Assembly (NCBI GenBank): GCA_002437435.1
Contig: DJPV01000089.1
Coordinates: 1 to 15,285, forward strand
Reading direction: 5' to 3'
Origin: Lachnospiraceae bacterium UBA6403
Lineage (GTDB): Bacteria > Bacillota > Clostridia > Lachnospirales > Lachnospiraceae
DNA: 15,285 bases
Numbering within the stretch: position 1 is the stretch's first letter; every line of letters starts with the position of its first letter. Positions 7,416 to 15,007 of the stretch are shown here, piece after piece. Below the pieces are notes generated by a model. It ran no database searches, was not told the DNA's origin, and was given only the letters and a program-made list of their open reading frames with translations. The translations under genes were made by a program, and so were the position numbers.

Positions 7416-8360
7416 ATGAATAAAGAAAAGTTTCGATTTATACAGCAGAAGCGGTCAATCTTAAGATCGTTGAATAAACAGGAACATTCTGACATAACAC
7501 AAGCCGGCATAGGAGATGACTATAGCCGGCTTGTGTTGTTGGATAGTGAGTTTGCGGTAACGGAAGGACTCTGCCTTGCAAATGCACTTGGTACGGTCAC
7601 TTCGGATGTTATCAAACAATATAATAAATTACGGCTTGGCGGGTATCAGCCGTTTGCACTTACAGATACGGTCATGATGCCGGAAAATGATGAGAAGTGT
7701 ATGAAAAAGATTCTGCGGGAGCTTTCTGATCTTGCAAAGGAGCTTCATGTGGATGTTGTGTATGGAGATACTGCGATCAGTGGGATTTTTAAGGAGCCTG
7801 CGGTAACGGTAACGATGTATGGACGCAAGATATGGCAGGGCGAGATAAATGCAAAGATCAAGCCGGATATGGATATCGTTATGTGCGGACAGACCGGTAT
7901 TCTTGGAACCTTGCTCCGGGTCAGGGAAAGAAAGGAAGAGCTTCTGACCAGATATTCTGCGGAGTATCTTCGTACAGCGGAGCAGTTTGACCGATTATTG
8001 CTGGTGAAGGATCAGGGAGATATTGCGAGGGCATGTGGCAGTATATATGCACGTCATATTTCAACAGAAGGAGTATATGGAGCATTATGGGAACTGGCAG
8101 AGGCTGGCAATGTCGGACTTCGGATCAGCCATGACCATATACCGATCATGCAGGAAACCATCGAGATCTGCGAATTTACCGGAGATGATCCATATCGGAT
8201 CGATGGATGCGGAGCGGCACTATTTGTCACGGCAGATGGTGAAATGTTAAGCAATCATCTGTATGAAGCCGGATTTGAAGCGGCTGTGATCGGCAGGACA
8301 ACAACCGGACATGACCGCGTGATCATCCATGATGGAGAGGAGAGCTTTTTGACACCATAA
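7416..8360 (+). CDS. AIR synthase/HypE-like protein (PurM fold)
   Basis: A 314-residue protein resembling the PurM/HypE/SelD superfamily of ATP-using two-domain enzymes. AGIGDDYSRL near residues 29-38 occupies the place of the usual N-domain G-x-G-D-D-A motif. The C-terminal half (about residues 155-310) has the AIR-synthase C-domain pattern: GDIARACGSIYARHISTEG, then ALWELAEAGNVGLRI, then a DGCGAALFVTADGE strand-turn. HypE proper ends in a conserved cysteine that is carbamoylated for hydrogenase maturation; this protein ends in FLTP, and no hyp or hydrogenase genes are nearby, so canonical HypE activity is unlikely. The substrate is unknown. The ribosome site is weak (AAAGG about nine bases ahead), which suggests coupling to the small upstream ORF. 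A strong hairpin lies inside codons 27-41. Confidence 0.75.
   Translation: MNKEKFRFIQQKRSILRSLNKQEHSDITQAGIGDDYSRLVLLDSEFAVTEGLCLANALGTVTSDVIKQYNKLRLGGYQPFALTDTVMMPENDEKCMKKILRELSDLAKELHVDVVYGDTAISGIFKEPAVTVTMYGRKIWQGEINAKIKPDMDIVMCGQTGILGTLLRVRERKEELLTRYSAEYLRTAEQFDRLLLVKDQGDIARACGSIYARHISTEGVYGALWELAEAGNVGLRISHDHIPIMQETIEICEFTGDDPYRIDGCGAALFVTADGEMLSNHLYEAGFEAAVIGRTTTGHDRVIIHDGEESFLTP
7496..7537 (+). promoter_or_regulatory. Strong hairpin inside the AIR-synthase-like coding region
   Basis: AACACAAGCCGGC (7496-7508) is perfectly complementary to GCCGGCTTGTGTT (7525-7537). Inside, ATAG (7509-7512) pairs with CTAT (7520-7523), leaving one bulged A and a seven-base loop. The 17-pair GC-rich stem is followed by GTTGG, a poor T run, so it is terminator-like but not a clear terminator. 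It may act as a premature terminator, a ribosome roadblock or an mRNA-stability element; or it may be chance in a conserved coding motif. Confidence 0.45.
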
Positions 8361-8379
8361 GAGCGAAGGGAGAAAAAAC

Positions 8380-8871
8380 ATGTTAAATATCGTACTTCAT
8401 GAGCCGGAGATGCCGGCAAATACAGGAAATATAGGACGTACCTGTGTGGCAGCAGGTGCAAGACTGCATTTGATCGAGCCTCTGGGTTTTCAGATCAACG
8501 AGAAGCAGTTAAAGCGTGCGGGCTTGGACTATTGGGACAAATTAGATGTAACGATCTATGATGATTTTAATGATTTCCTTGAAAAGAATCCTGGTGCAAA
8601 GATCTATATGGCAACGACCAAATCCAAACAGAAATATACGGATGTAAACTATGAGGAAGATGCTTATATCATGTTTGGAAAAGAGAGTGCAGGAATTCCA
8701 GAGGAGATTTTATTAGATTATAAGGAAACAGCGGTCAGGATTCCGATGTTCCCGGAGATCCGTTCCCTGAATCTGGCAAATTCTGTAGCGATCGTGTTAT
8801 ACGAGGCACTCAGGCAGCAGGGCTTCCCGGAGCTTGAGACGAAGGGACAGCTTCACCATTACGAGTGGTAA
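8380..8871 (+). CDS. trmL: tRNA (cytidine(34)-2'-O)-methyltransferase
   Basis: A 163-residue SPOUT-class methyltransferase (TrmL, formerly YibK/CspR) that uses S-adenosylmethionine to methylate the ribose of the wobble nucleotide in certain leucine tRNAs. The three family motifs are clear: ANTGNIGRTC near residues 13-22, MFGKESAGIPEEI around 98-110 and IRSLNLANSVAIVLYEALRQ in the C-terminal trefoil knot. Length is typical for the minimal, knot-only enzyme. The ATG follows an AGGGAG ribosome site with seven bases between. It starts 19 bases after the AIR-synthase-like gene and is followed 12 bases later by the WYL regulator, so the three probably share a transcript. Confidence 0.95.
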   Translation: MLNIVLHEPEMPANTGNIGRTCVAAGARLHLIEPLGFQINEKQLKRAGLDYWDKLDVTIYDDFNDFLEKNPGAKIYMATTKSKQKYTDVNYEEDAYIMFGKESAGIPEEILLDYKETAVRIPMFPEIRSLNLANSVAIVLYEALRQQGFPELETKGQLHHYEW

Positions 8872-8883
8872 AAAGGAGTATTT

Positions 8884-9960
8884 ATGAGTACATACATGGT
8901 AGATGGAAAGAAAATGATGAATATCTGTATCCTTGAAATTCTACGGAAATATACGGATTCCGAACATACAATGGATCAGAAGGATATCATAAAAAAGCTG
9001 GAAACCGAATATGGAATGAAGGTTGACCGGAAATCCGTCAAGAGCAATCTGATGAATTTGGTGGATTTTGGTTATAATCTGGAATGTACGGAGATTGAAC
9101 GTGAAAATAAAAACGGAGAGACCGAAATTCTGACAAAGGACTGGTATTATAATCATGAATTTGATGATGCAGAGCTTCGAATGTTGATCGACAGTATCTT
9201 ATTTTCAAAGACGATACCGAGAAATCAGGCACAGGAGCTGATCGAGAAGATCAAGGGTCTCTCAAATGTGTATTTCAGTGCGAAGGTACAACATGTGTGC
9301 AATCTGCCGGGGTTATCACATACCGATAACCGCCAGACTATGTTAAATGTAGAAATGATCGATGATGCGATCAGTGAGGGTAAAAAGGTTGCATTTCTCT
9401 ATAATACTTATGGTATCGATAAGCAGCTTCACCCGAGAAAGGATACGAAGTATATCGTAAATCCATATCAGATGGTTGCAAATGAGGGAAAATATTATTT
9501 GATCTGCAATTATGATAAATATGACAATCTGTCAAATTACCGGATCGATCGTATGACGGAGATTGAGATATTAGATGAAAAGGTCAAAGATAAAAGTCTG
9601 GTAAAAGGGATGGAGCATGGACTGAACCTGCCGCAGCATATGGCGGAACATCTCTACATGTTCAGTGATCCATCAGCTACGATTGTATTAAAGGTTCAGA
9701 AGGCGAATATGGGTGATATCGTAGACTGGTTTGATAAGAACTTTGAAGTATTGTCACCAAAATTTGTGCAGAACAATTATCCGCAAAACTTTAATCCTGA
9801 GACAGATGCCGATAAGACATTTATCCGCGTGACCTGCAGCCAGAACGCCATGTTCCACTGGGCGATGCAGTACGGAATCAGCGTGGAAGTCATCGAGCCT
9901 GCAGATCTTCGTGAACGCATCCGCAATGCTGTAAATGAGATGGCAGAACGATATAAATAA
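8884..9960 (+). CDS. WYL-domain HTH transcriptional regulator
   Basis: A 358-residue regulator with an N-terminal winged helix-turn-helix (about residues 14-65, including KLETEYGMKVDRKSVKSNLM) and a central WYL domain (about 155-235). The WYL part includes KVAFLYNTYG, IVNPYQMVANEGKYYLICNYD and the NYRIDRMTEIEIL segment with the usual ligand-contact arginine. A C-terminal WCX-like extension of about 100 residues follows, ending near the FHWAMQYG stretch. WYL proteins often sense nucleic-acid-type or nucleotide ligands and regulate defence, repair or metabolism; the target here is unknown. AAAAGGAG precedes the ATG. The stop is 41 bases before the terminator-like arms of element 2. Confidence 0.92.
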   Translation: MSTYMVDGKKMMNICILEILRKYTDSEHTMDQKDIIKKLETEYGMKVDRKSVKSNLMNLVDFGYNLECTEIERENKNGETEILTKDWYYNHEFDDAELRMLIDSILFSKTIPRNQAQELIEKIKGLSNVYFSAKVQHVCNLPGLSHTDNRQTMLNVEMIDDAISEGKKVAFLYNTYGIDKQLHPRKDTKYIVNPYQMVANEGKYYLICNYDKYDNLSNYRIDRMTEIEILDEKVKDKSLVKGMEHGLNLPQHMAEHLYMFSDPSATIVLKVQKANMGDIVDWFDKNFEVLSPKFVQNNYPQNFNPETDADKTFIRVTCSQNAMFHWAMQYGISVEVIEPADLRERIRNAVNEMAERYK

Positions 9961-10001
9961 TGCCTCTTATAAATGGAGACATTATAAGTAAAACATAAAA
10001 T

Positions 10002-10217
10002 AAAGCCCCGCCCGCTCTTGTCTCTATGATGGGTAGGAGTTGAAACCCGCTACACTTTCTATTCGGTTCGCACGCTGATTTGTCAGCAGTCGCCCAAACT
10101 CGCCTTATAAGGCTCAAACAAGGGCTTGGTGCTGACAGCTAGTGCAAACCTCATAACGAAAGTTCCACTGATGTTTCAATTCCTACCCATCATAGAGGCA
10201 AGAGCGGGTGGGGCTTT
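10002..10217 (+). repeat. Hairpin element 2: long inverted repeat with structured core
   Basis: A 216 bp element in the gap between the convergent WYL and histidine kinase genes. The left arm starts AAAGCCCCGCCCGCTCTTG, and its 44-base complement ends GGGGCTTT at 10217; within the arms only three pairs deviate, all G-U on the plus strand. Inner stems in order are ACTTTC/GAAAGT (10054-10059, 10158-10163), GGTTCGCAC/GTGCAAACC (10065-10073, 10142-10150, one mismatch), TGTCAGCA/TGCTGACA (10081-10088, 10130-10137), GCCC/GGGC (10092-10095, 10122-10125) and the palindrome GCCTTATAAGGC (10102-10113). The stretch from TTTCTATTCGGTTCGCAC through GTGCAAACCTCAT is nearly identical to element 3 except in stem positions that change in pairs. 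Open frames crossing it are taken as spurious. Confidence 0.8.
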
Positions 10218-10219
10218 TT
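10002..10219. terminator. Probable bidirectional terminator formed by element 2 arms
   Basis: The GC-rich outer ends (GCCCC at 10005-10009 and GGGGC at 10210-10214) close a very long stem. On the plus strand it is followed by TTTTTG (10215-10220), and on the minus strand by TTTATTTTATGTTTT (complement of about 9989-10004). That places an intrinsic-terminator-like end in both directions, just after the WYL gene and just after the histidine kinase stop at 10221. Loop length of well over 100 bases is unusual for an intrinsic terminator, so folding efficiency is uncertain. Confidence 0.55.
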
Positions 10220-10220
10220 G

Positions 10221-11723
10221 TTAATTCTTCTTAATACGGAACTTTCCGTTGGAGATATATTGTGTATCTTCTTCTTTCTTCACATGCACGGCTTTGATCG
10301 GAACCTGCATTTCCTTTTGCATAGGGAGCGAGAAGATAAATTCACTTCCTTCGCCGACTTTACTGGTGAGGGTGATATTCTCACCGTGTGCCTTAATGAT
10401 CTCTTTGGTAATGGCGAGTCCGAGGCCGGTTCCGGTCTTATCCTTTCCACGGCTTGGGTCCGTTTTATAGAAACGGTCGAAAACTTTCTTGATCGATTCC
10501 GGTGGAATTCCCACACCCTCATCCTTGACACTGACATAGACCTTATTGGATTTCTCTGTGACCTGAACTGTGATCTGGCGACCCTCTGGTGTGAATTTGA
10601 TCGCATTATCAACCAGATTATAGATAACCTGCTGGATTCTTGTACGGTCTGCATAGACGATCGTATTGTCTGTATGGAAGATCGCATGCAGGTAGATTCC
10701 CTTGTCCTGACAACGACCTTCAAAGGTGTTGATCGTAGGAAGGATAATGCTCTTGATATCAAAATTCGACTTATCAAGCTGAAGGTCAAAGGAATCAAAG
10801 TTGTTAAGTTCCAGAAGCCCTTGTGTCAGTTTGGTAAGACGCATGGTTTCACTCAGAACGATCTGGAGGTATTTCTCATGTTTATCCGGTGGAATTGTTC
10901 CGTCAATCATAGCTTCGATATATCCCTTGATGGAAGTCAGAGGAGAACGGAAGTCATGGGAGATATTAGAGATAAATGATTTTCGGTATTCATTTGAACG
11001 GCTAAGTTCGTCTGCCATTTCCTCCATATATCGTGCCAGTTCGCCAAATTCATTATCTGTGTGAACATCGATCTTTGCATTAAAATTTCCTGCCGCATAT
11101 TGCTTGGAGGTTGCGATAATCTCGCGGATCGGCTTCAACGTGCTGTTCGTGATCAGCATAAGAGCAATCAGAGATAATACAACGATGACGAGAAACGGCA
11201 TGTAAGTGGATGCAAACGTTTTCTGTGCAATATCTTTGATGAACTGCAAAGACAGGTGAACGGAAAACAGACCGGCATAGGTATTATCCTGATAGACCGG
11301 AGTGCTGATGCTTAGTGTTTTGGTGTTAAAGCATCCGTTCAAAGTGCCCGTTTTCGTGGTCTTTGCAAATAATTCCGTACGGTCATAAAAATCTGTTATG
11401 ATCAGATCCTTTGCAGCCACGCTGTCTTTATTTGAGCAATAAATAATCTTATTGTCCGGTGTGGAGAACCAGATCTCAGCATCCATTGCTTCAGCATGAT
11501 CATCCAATCGTTCAAAGAAGGTGTCCTGATCGATCGCATTATTCAGATAATCATGAATCGTTGTGCTGATGATCAGTTCACTCTCTGTATTCAGATTTTT
11601 CTCTGTGTTGTTCAGAAGCTTTGACTGGGTCATATGGACAGTGTATAAAGCAAGCACACTGAAAATAGCAATGACCAGCAGGACAAAGCCGACAACGATC
11701 TTATCAAAAATGGTTTTTTTCAT
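10221..11723 (-). CDS. Membrane sensor histidine kinase
   Basis: A 500-residue two-component sensor. A first membrane helix at about residues 10-30 is followed by an extracytoplasmic sensor region of roughly 135 residues, a second helix at about 165-185, and a HAMP linker (STLKPIREIIATSKQYAAGN onward). The HisKA dimerisation helix has the phospho-acceptor H256 in SNISHDFRSPLTS. The ATPase domain has the N box DNAIKFTPEG, G1 DEGVGIPPES, F box FDRFYKTD and G2 GTGLGLAIT. All catalytic elements are intact. It begins 2 bases after the response regulator stop, with GAGG inside the regulator's last codons, so the two are translationally linked. The signal is unknown. Its stop codon directly abuts element 2. 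Confidence 0.95.
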   Translation of the reverse strand: MKKTIFDKIVVGFVLLVIAIFSVLALYTVHMTQSKLLNNTEKNLNTESELIISTTIHDYLNNAIDQDTFFERLDDHAEAMDAEIWFSTPDNKIIYCSNKDSVAAKDLIITDFYDRTELFAKTTKTGTLNGCFNTKTLSISTPVYQDNTYAGLFSVHLSLQFIKDIAQKTFASTYMPFLVIVVLSLIALMLITNSTLKPIREIIATSKQYAAGNFNAKIDVHTDNEFGELARYMEEMADELSRSNEYRKSFISNISHDFRSPLTSIKGYIEAMIDGTIPPDKHEKYLQIVLSETMRLTKLTQGLLELNNFDSFDLQLDKSNFDIKSIILPTINTFEGRCQDKGIYLHAIFHTDNTIVYADRTRIQQVIYNLVDNAIKFTPEGRQITVQVTEKSNKVYVSVKDEGVGIPPESIKKVFDRFYKTDPSRGKDKTGTGLGLAITKEIIKAHGENITLTSKVGEGSEFIFSLPMQKEMQVPIKAVHVKKEEDTQYISNGKFRIKKN

Positions 11724-11725
11724 GG

Positions 11726-12442
11726 TTATTTAACCTCAAATTTGTAACCGATTCCCCATACTGTGAAAATAGACCAGTTATATTTGTCTGTCAGTTTCTC
11801 GCGCAGACGTTTGATATGTACATCAACGGTTCTGGTGTCGCCGACATATTCATAACCCCATAATTTGTCCAGAAGCTGTTCTCTGGTAAATACCTGATTT
11901 GGACGGCTGGCAAGGAAATACAGCAGTTCCAGTTCTTTTGGCGGCATTTCCAGGTTCTTTCCTTCTAAAGTGACGGTATAGTTTGAAATATTAACGACCA
12001 GATTGTCATACTCGACATAGGTGCCGATGTGATCGGCATTTGTCGGATTATAGTTCTGGGAGTTGTCTGTCCGTGAGTTGCAGCGGCGGAGCAATGCACC
12101 GACACGGGCAACCAGTTCGTTGGAATCGAAAGGTTTTACGATGTAATCATCGGCACCGATCTTAAGTCCAAGAACCTTATCAAATACCTCGCCTTTTGCG
12201 GATAACATGATGATCGGTACATTTGACTGCTTTCTAATCTCGGTACAGACCTGATATCCGTCCATGCCCGGAAGCATGACATCCAAGAGGATGAGATTTG
12301 GCGCAAATTCGACAAATGCTTCCAAGGCAGAAGCTCCATCTGCGGCAATCTGTGTTTCATAACATTCTTTATTCAGATAAAGGGAGATAAGTTCGGCGAT
12401 GTTCTCGTCATCGTCAACGATCAGTATTTTTTCTTTGTCCAT
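11726..12442 (-). CDS. OmpR/PhoB-family response regulator
   Basis: A 238-residue regulator with an N-terminal receiver domain (about residues 4-118) and a C-terminal winged-helix DNA-binding domain (about 145-236). Acidic pocket residues D11-D12, phospho-acceptor D54 in LLDVMLPGMDG, S81 in MLSAKG and K103 in DYIVKPF are all present. The output domain shows LTPKE-type features: MPPKELELLYFLASRPNQVFTREQLLDKLW, then DTRTVDVHIKRLREKL. It is paired with the histidine kinase directly downstream. AAGGAGAA lies just before the ATG. It starts 102 bases after the mutS2 stop; no strong terminator is seen in that gap, so readthrough from mutS2 may add to its own promoter. Confidence 0.96.
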   Translation of the reverse strand: MDKEKILIVDDDENIAELISLYLNKECYETQIAADGASALEAFVEFAPNLILLDVMLPGMDGYQVCTEIRKQSNVPIIMLSAKGEVFDKVLGLKIGADDYIVKPFDSNELVARVGALLRRCNSRTDNSQNYNPTNADHIGTYVEYDNLVVNISNYTVTLEGKNLEMPPKELELLYFLASRPNQVFTREQLLDKLWGYEYVGDTRTVDVHIKRLREKLTDKYNWSIFTVWGIGYKFEVK

Positions 12443-12496
12443 ATATTTCTCCTTGTTGTTGTGTATTAGTTGGATAATTTGAATTGCTAAGCTTTT

Positions 12497-12526
12497 ATTT
12501 TATCTATACATGAATTCTATTGGCAT
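12497..12526 (-). promoter_or_regulatory. Candidate promoter for the two-component operon
   Basis: On the minus strand ATGCCA (complement of 12521-12526) and TAAAAT (complement of 12497-12502) are 18 bases apart, matching sigma-A at four and five of six positions. The region is AT-rich and lies 55 bases before the regulator start. Weak match; readthrough from mutS2 is an alternative. Confidence 0.3.
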
Positions 12527-12544
12527 TACCACTCGTATGATATC

Positions 12545-14920
12545 TTATAATTCTACGATCGTAACGCCGGCTTCACCTTCACCGTACTCACCCAGACGGA
12601 AGGATTTGACGTATGACTGCTTACGCAGATAGTCATGTATACCTTTCCGGAGTGCTCCGGTGCCTTTTCCATGGATGATCCTTACTTTGTGCAGGTGAGC
12701 CATCATGGCATCATCGAGATATCGGTCGATTAATGAGGTAGCTTCAGCTACAGTCATGCCAAGTACATTGATCTCCGGCTGAATATTTAGAGCCTTGCCC
12801 ATTCCACGTTTATTGTTGATCGATACCTGAGCGTTGTTCTGTTTTGGTGTCTCGATGATCACGAGATCAGAGGCAGGAAGCAGAGAGCTTAAGATACCCA
12901 TCTGAACCTTGATATTTCCTTTCGAATCAGCAGGGGCAGTAACTGTTCCTGTTGTATCCATGCTGATAACATGCACGGTGTCTCCGGTCTTGAAATCCTT
13001 TGCCGTATGATGAGAGGTCATGGATTTGCGCTTCTCCGGTGTCATTTTCCGGTAATCGTCCATCTTGGTACGAAGCTTTTTCCGTTCATTCTCCATCGTG
13101 CTGGCATCTGCCTTATGAGGATTTGTTGTCCATTTGTTATATTTCTTAATGGCTGAATCTGCCATTTCTTTTGCTTCTTCCAGGATATCAGCCGCTTCTT
13201 CTCTTGCATCCGCAAGGATCTGAGCCTTCTTGGCAGAGAGTTCATCATCCTTTGCTTTTGCCCGTTCCTGAAGCTGCCTGGCTTCTTCCTTGAACCGTGC
13301 GATCTCCGCTTTGTCGCGTTCGATCTCTTTTCGGCTGTTTTCCAGATCGGACAGCAGTGTTTCAAAATCAATCTTGTTGCTGTCGATATTTGTCTTTGCC
13401 CGTTCGATGATATCGTCGGACAAGCCTAATTTTTTAGATATTGCAAATGCATTTGATTTGCCGGGAATACCGATAATGAGCCGGTAAGTCGGCATCAGTG
13501 TTGCTACATCGAATTCGCAGCTTGCATTTTGAACGCCCGGAGTTGACATGGCAAATAATTTCAGTTCGCTGTAGTGAGTGGTCGCCATGCAGCGGATGCC
13601 CTGATCGTTTAAACTGCTTAAGATCGCGATCGCAAGTGCAGCGCCCTCGACCGGATCGGTTCCGCCGCCAAGCTCATCGAAAAGGCACAGCGTGTTCGGT
13701 GTCACATGGTTCATGATATATACGACATTGCTCATATGGGAGGAGAAAGTCGAGAGACTCTGCTCGATGCTCTGTTCATCTCCAATATCGGCAAATACAT
13801 CATCAAATACATTCAGCCTGGAACCATCCAGTGCCGGAATATGAAGCCCGGACTGTCCCATCAGAGTAAACAGACCCAGTGTTTTTAAGGATACGGTCTT
13901 ACCACCAGTATTTGGACCGGTAATGATCAGCAGGTTGTAGTCCTCGCCCAGCTTGATGTCGACCGGAACAACGGTATGTTTGTCTAAAAGCGGGTGGCGA
14001 CCCTGCTTGATATCCACGATGCCATCCGTATTAAAGATCGGTTCGGTTCCCTTATAGGATCTTGCAAAATTCGCTCTTGCAAATATAAAGTCCAGATCGG
14101 TCAATGTCTCAAAGTCAAATTTAATATTTTCATATTCAGATGCTGCCTGTGCCGACAGGTTTTCAAGAATCTTTTCGATCTCTGCCAGCTCCTGATTATC
14201 CAGCTCTTTTAACTGGTTGTTCAGATTAACTACTGCCAAAGGTTCGATAAATACAGTATTTCCACTGGAAGACTGGTCATGGATCATACCCGGGAAGCTG
14301 TTCTTATATTCCTGCTTTACCGGAATACAGTATCTTCCGTTACGCATCGTAATCAGGTTATCCTGAAACATCGTCTGCTTGCTCTGGTCGGTTACAAGTT
14401 TGTTCAACTGGTTGTGTAATTTTTCATTTGTCAGTTTTTTGTTCCGTCTGACCGCTTTCAGACCGGACGATGCATCGTCTGCGATCTCGGATTCGGACAG
14501 GATACAGCGGTGGATCTCCTGACTTAAATGTTCCAGCGGAACAAGTTCCATGAAGCGGGAATAGAGGCTGTCATGTGCCTTTTCTTCGTTATCATCTCCA
14601 CTGCCGTATTGTCTGGCGGATAGTGCCATATCAAGAACACTTCCGATATCAAGCAGTTCCTTGATGCCGAGTGCTCCCTGAACCTCCAGCCGCTTGATCG
14701 AAGCGCCGATATCACGGAGACTGGCAAATGACAGATTGCCCTGTGTATTCAGCCGGATCAGAGCATCTCTTGTTTCCTGCTGTAAGGTTTGGATCAGTGC
14801 CAGATCCCTGCGGGGCTTCAGGCGTTCGCATTTTCGTTTTGCCATCGGGGATGCCGCGTAAGAGGTCAGCATTTCTACAATTTTATTATATTCTAAAAGT
14901 CTTAAAGTCCTTAAATTCAT
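12545..14920 (-). CDS. mutS2: MutS2 endonuclease/ribosome-rescue ATPase
   Basis: A 791-residue MutS2, the usual length. In order: an N-terminal helical lever/clamp region, the ABC-type ATPase with Walker A GPNTGGKT at 335-342, Walker B LCLFDELGGGTDP with D415-E416, then a long charged coiled coil (about 515-640), a KOW-like segment (TGDTVHVISMDTTGTVT) and a C-terminal Smr domain from about 715. MutS2 binds branched DNA and suppresses recombination, and in Bacillus it also acts on collided ribosomes; it lacks the MutS mismatch-recognition domain, as here. The Smr domain keeps HGKGTGALRKGI (H750) but has INVLGMT where LDLRG or LDLHG is usual. The ATG follows GGAGA. It has a near-consensus promoter of its own. 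Confidence 0.95.
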   Translation of the reverse strand: MNLRTLRLLEYNKIVEMLTSYAASPMAKRKCERLKPRRDLALIQTLQQETRDALIRLNTQGNLSFASLRDIGASIKRLEVQGALGIKELLDIGSVLDMALSARQYGSGDDNEEKAHDSLYSRFMELVPLEHLSQEIHRCILSESEIADDASSGLKAVRRNKKLTNEKLHNQLNKLVTDQSKQTMFQDNLITMRNGRYCIPVKQEYKNSFPGMIHDQSSSGNTVFIEPLAVVNLNNQLKELDNQELAEIEKILENLSAQAASEYENIKFDFETLTDLDFIFARANFARSYKGTEPIFNTDGIVDIKQGRHPLLDKHTVVPVDIKLGEDYNLLIITGPNTGGKTVSLKTLGLFTLMGQSGLHIPALDGSRLNVFDDVFADIGDEQSIEQSLSTFSSHMSNVVYIMNHVTPNTLCLFDELGGGTDPVEGAALAIAILSSLNDQGIRCMATTHYSELKLFAMSTPGVQNASCEFDVATLMPTYRLIIGIPGKSNAFAISKKLGLSDDIIERAKTNIDSNKIDFETLLSDLENSRKEIERDKAEIARFKEEARQLQERAKAKDDELSAKKAQILADAREEAADILEEAKEMADSAIKKYNKWTTNPHKADASTMENERKKLRTKMDDYRKMTPEKRKSMTSHHTAKDFKTGDTVHVISMDTTGTVTAPADSKGNIKVQMGILSSLLPASDLVIIETPKQNNAQVSINNKRGMGKALNIQPEINVLGMTVAEATSLIDRYLDDAMMAHLHKVRIIHGKGTGALRKGIHDYLRKQSYVKSFRLGEYGEGEAGVTIVEL

Positions 14921-14964
14921 ATCATTTTCTCCATCTTAAATGCACAAATACGCATACACAATCC

Positions 14965-14993
14965 ATTATAAACAGTTTGCCTGTGACTGTCCA
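14965..14993 (-). promoter_or_regulatory. Strong sigma-A promoter for mutS2
   Basis: On the minus strand TGGACA (complement of 14988-14993) and a perfect TATAAT (complement of 14965-14970) are 17 bases apart. That is a five-of-six and six-of-six match with ideal spacing. The mutS2 start codon lies 45 bases downstream. The outer end of element 3 begins 15 bases upstream of the -35 box. Confidence 0.75.
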
Positions 14994-15007
14994 GTGTGGG
15001 ATACGCA

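Noticed and set aside
9890..10117. Minus-strand open frame of 75 codons over the WYL gene end and element 2
   Set aside because: It overlaps a well-supported gene on the other strand and the palindromic element, with no coding support of its own.
10002..10217. Integron attC site or CRISPR-type repeat
   Set aside because: The folded-hairpin idea resembles attC in outline, but the standard R-box consensus, an integrase and cassettes are absent. There are no regularly spaced direct repeats.
10218..10979. Long plus-strand open frame of 253 codons
   Set aside because: It lies opposite the C-terminal half of the histidine kinase, whose conserved boxes are all intact. The plus-strand product shows no recognisable domain.
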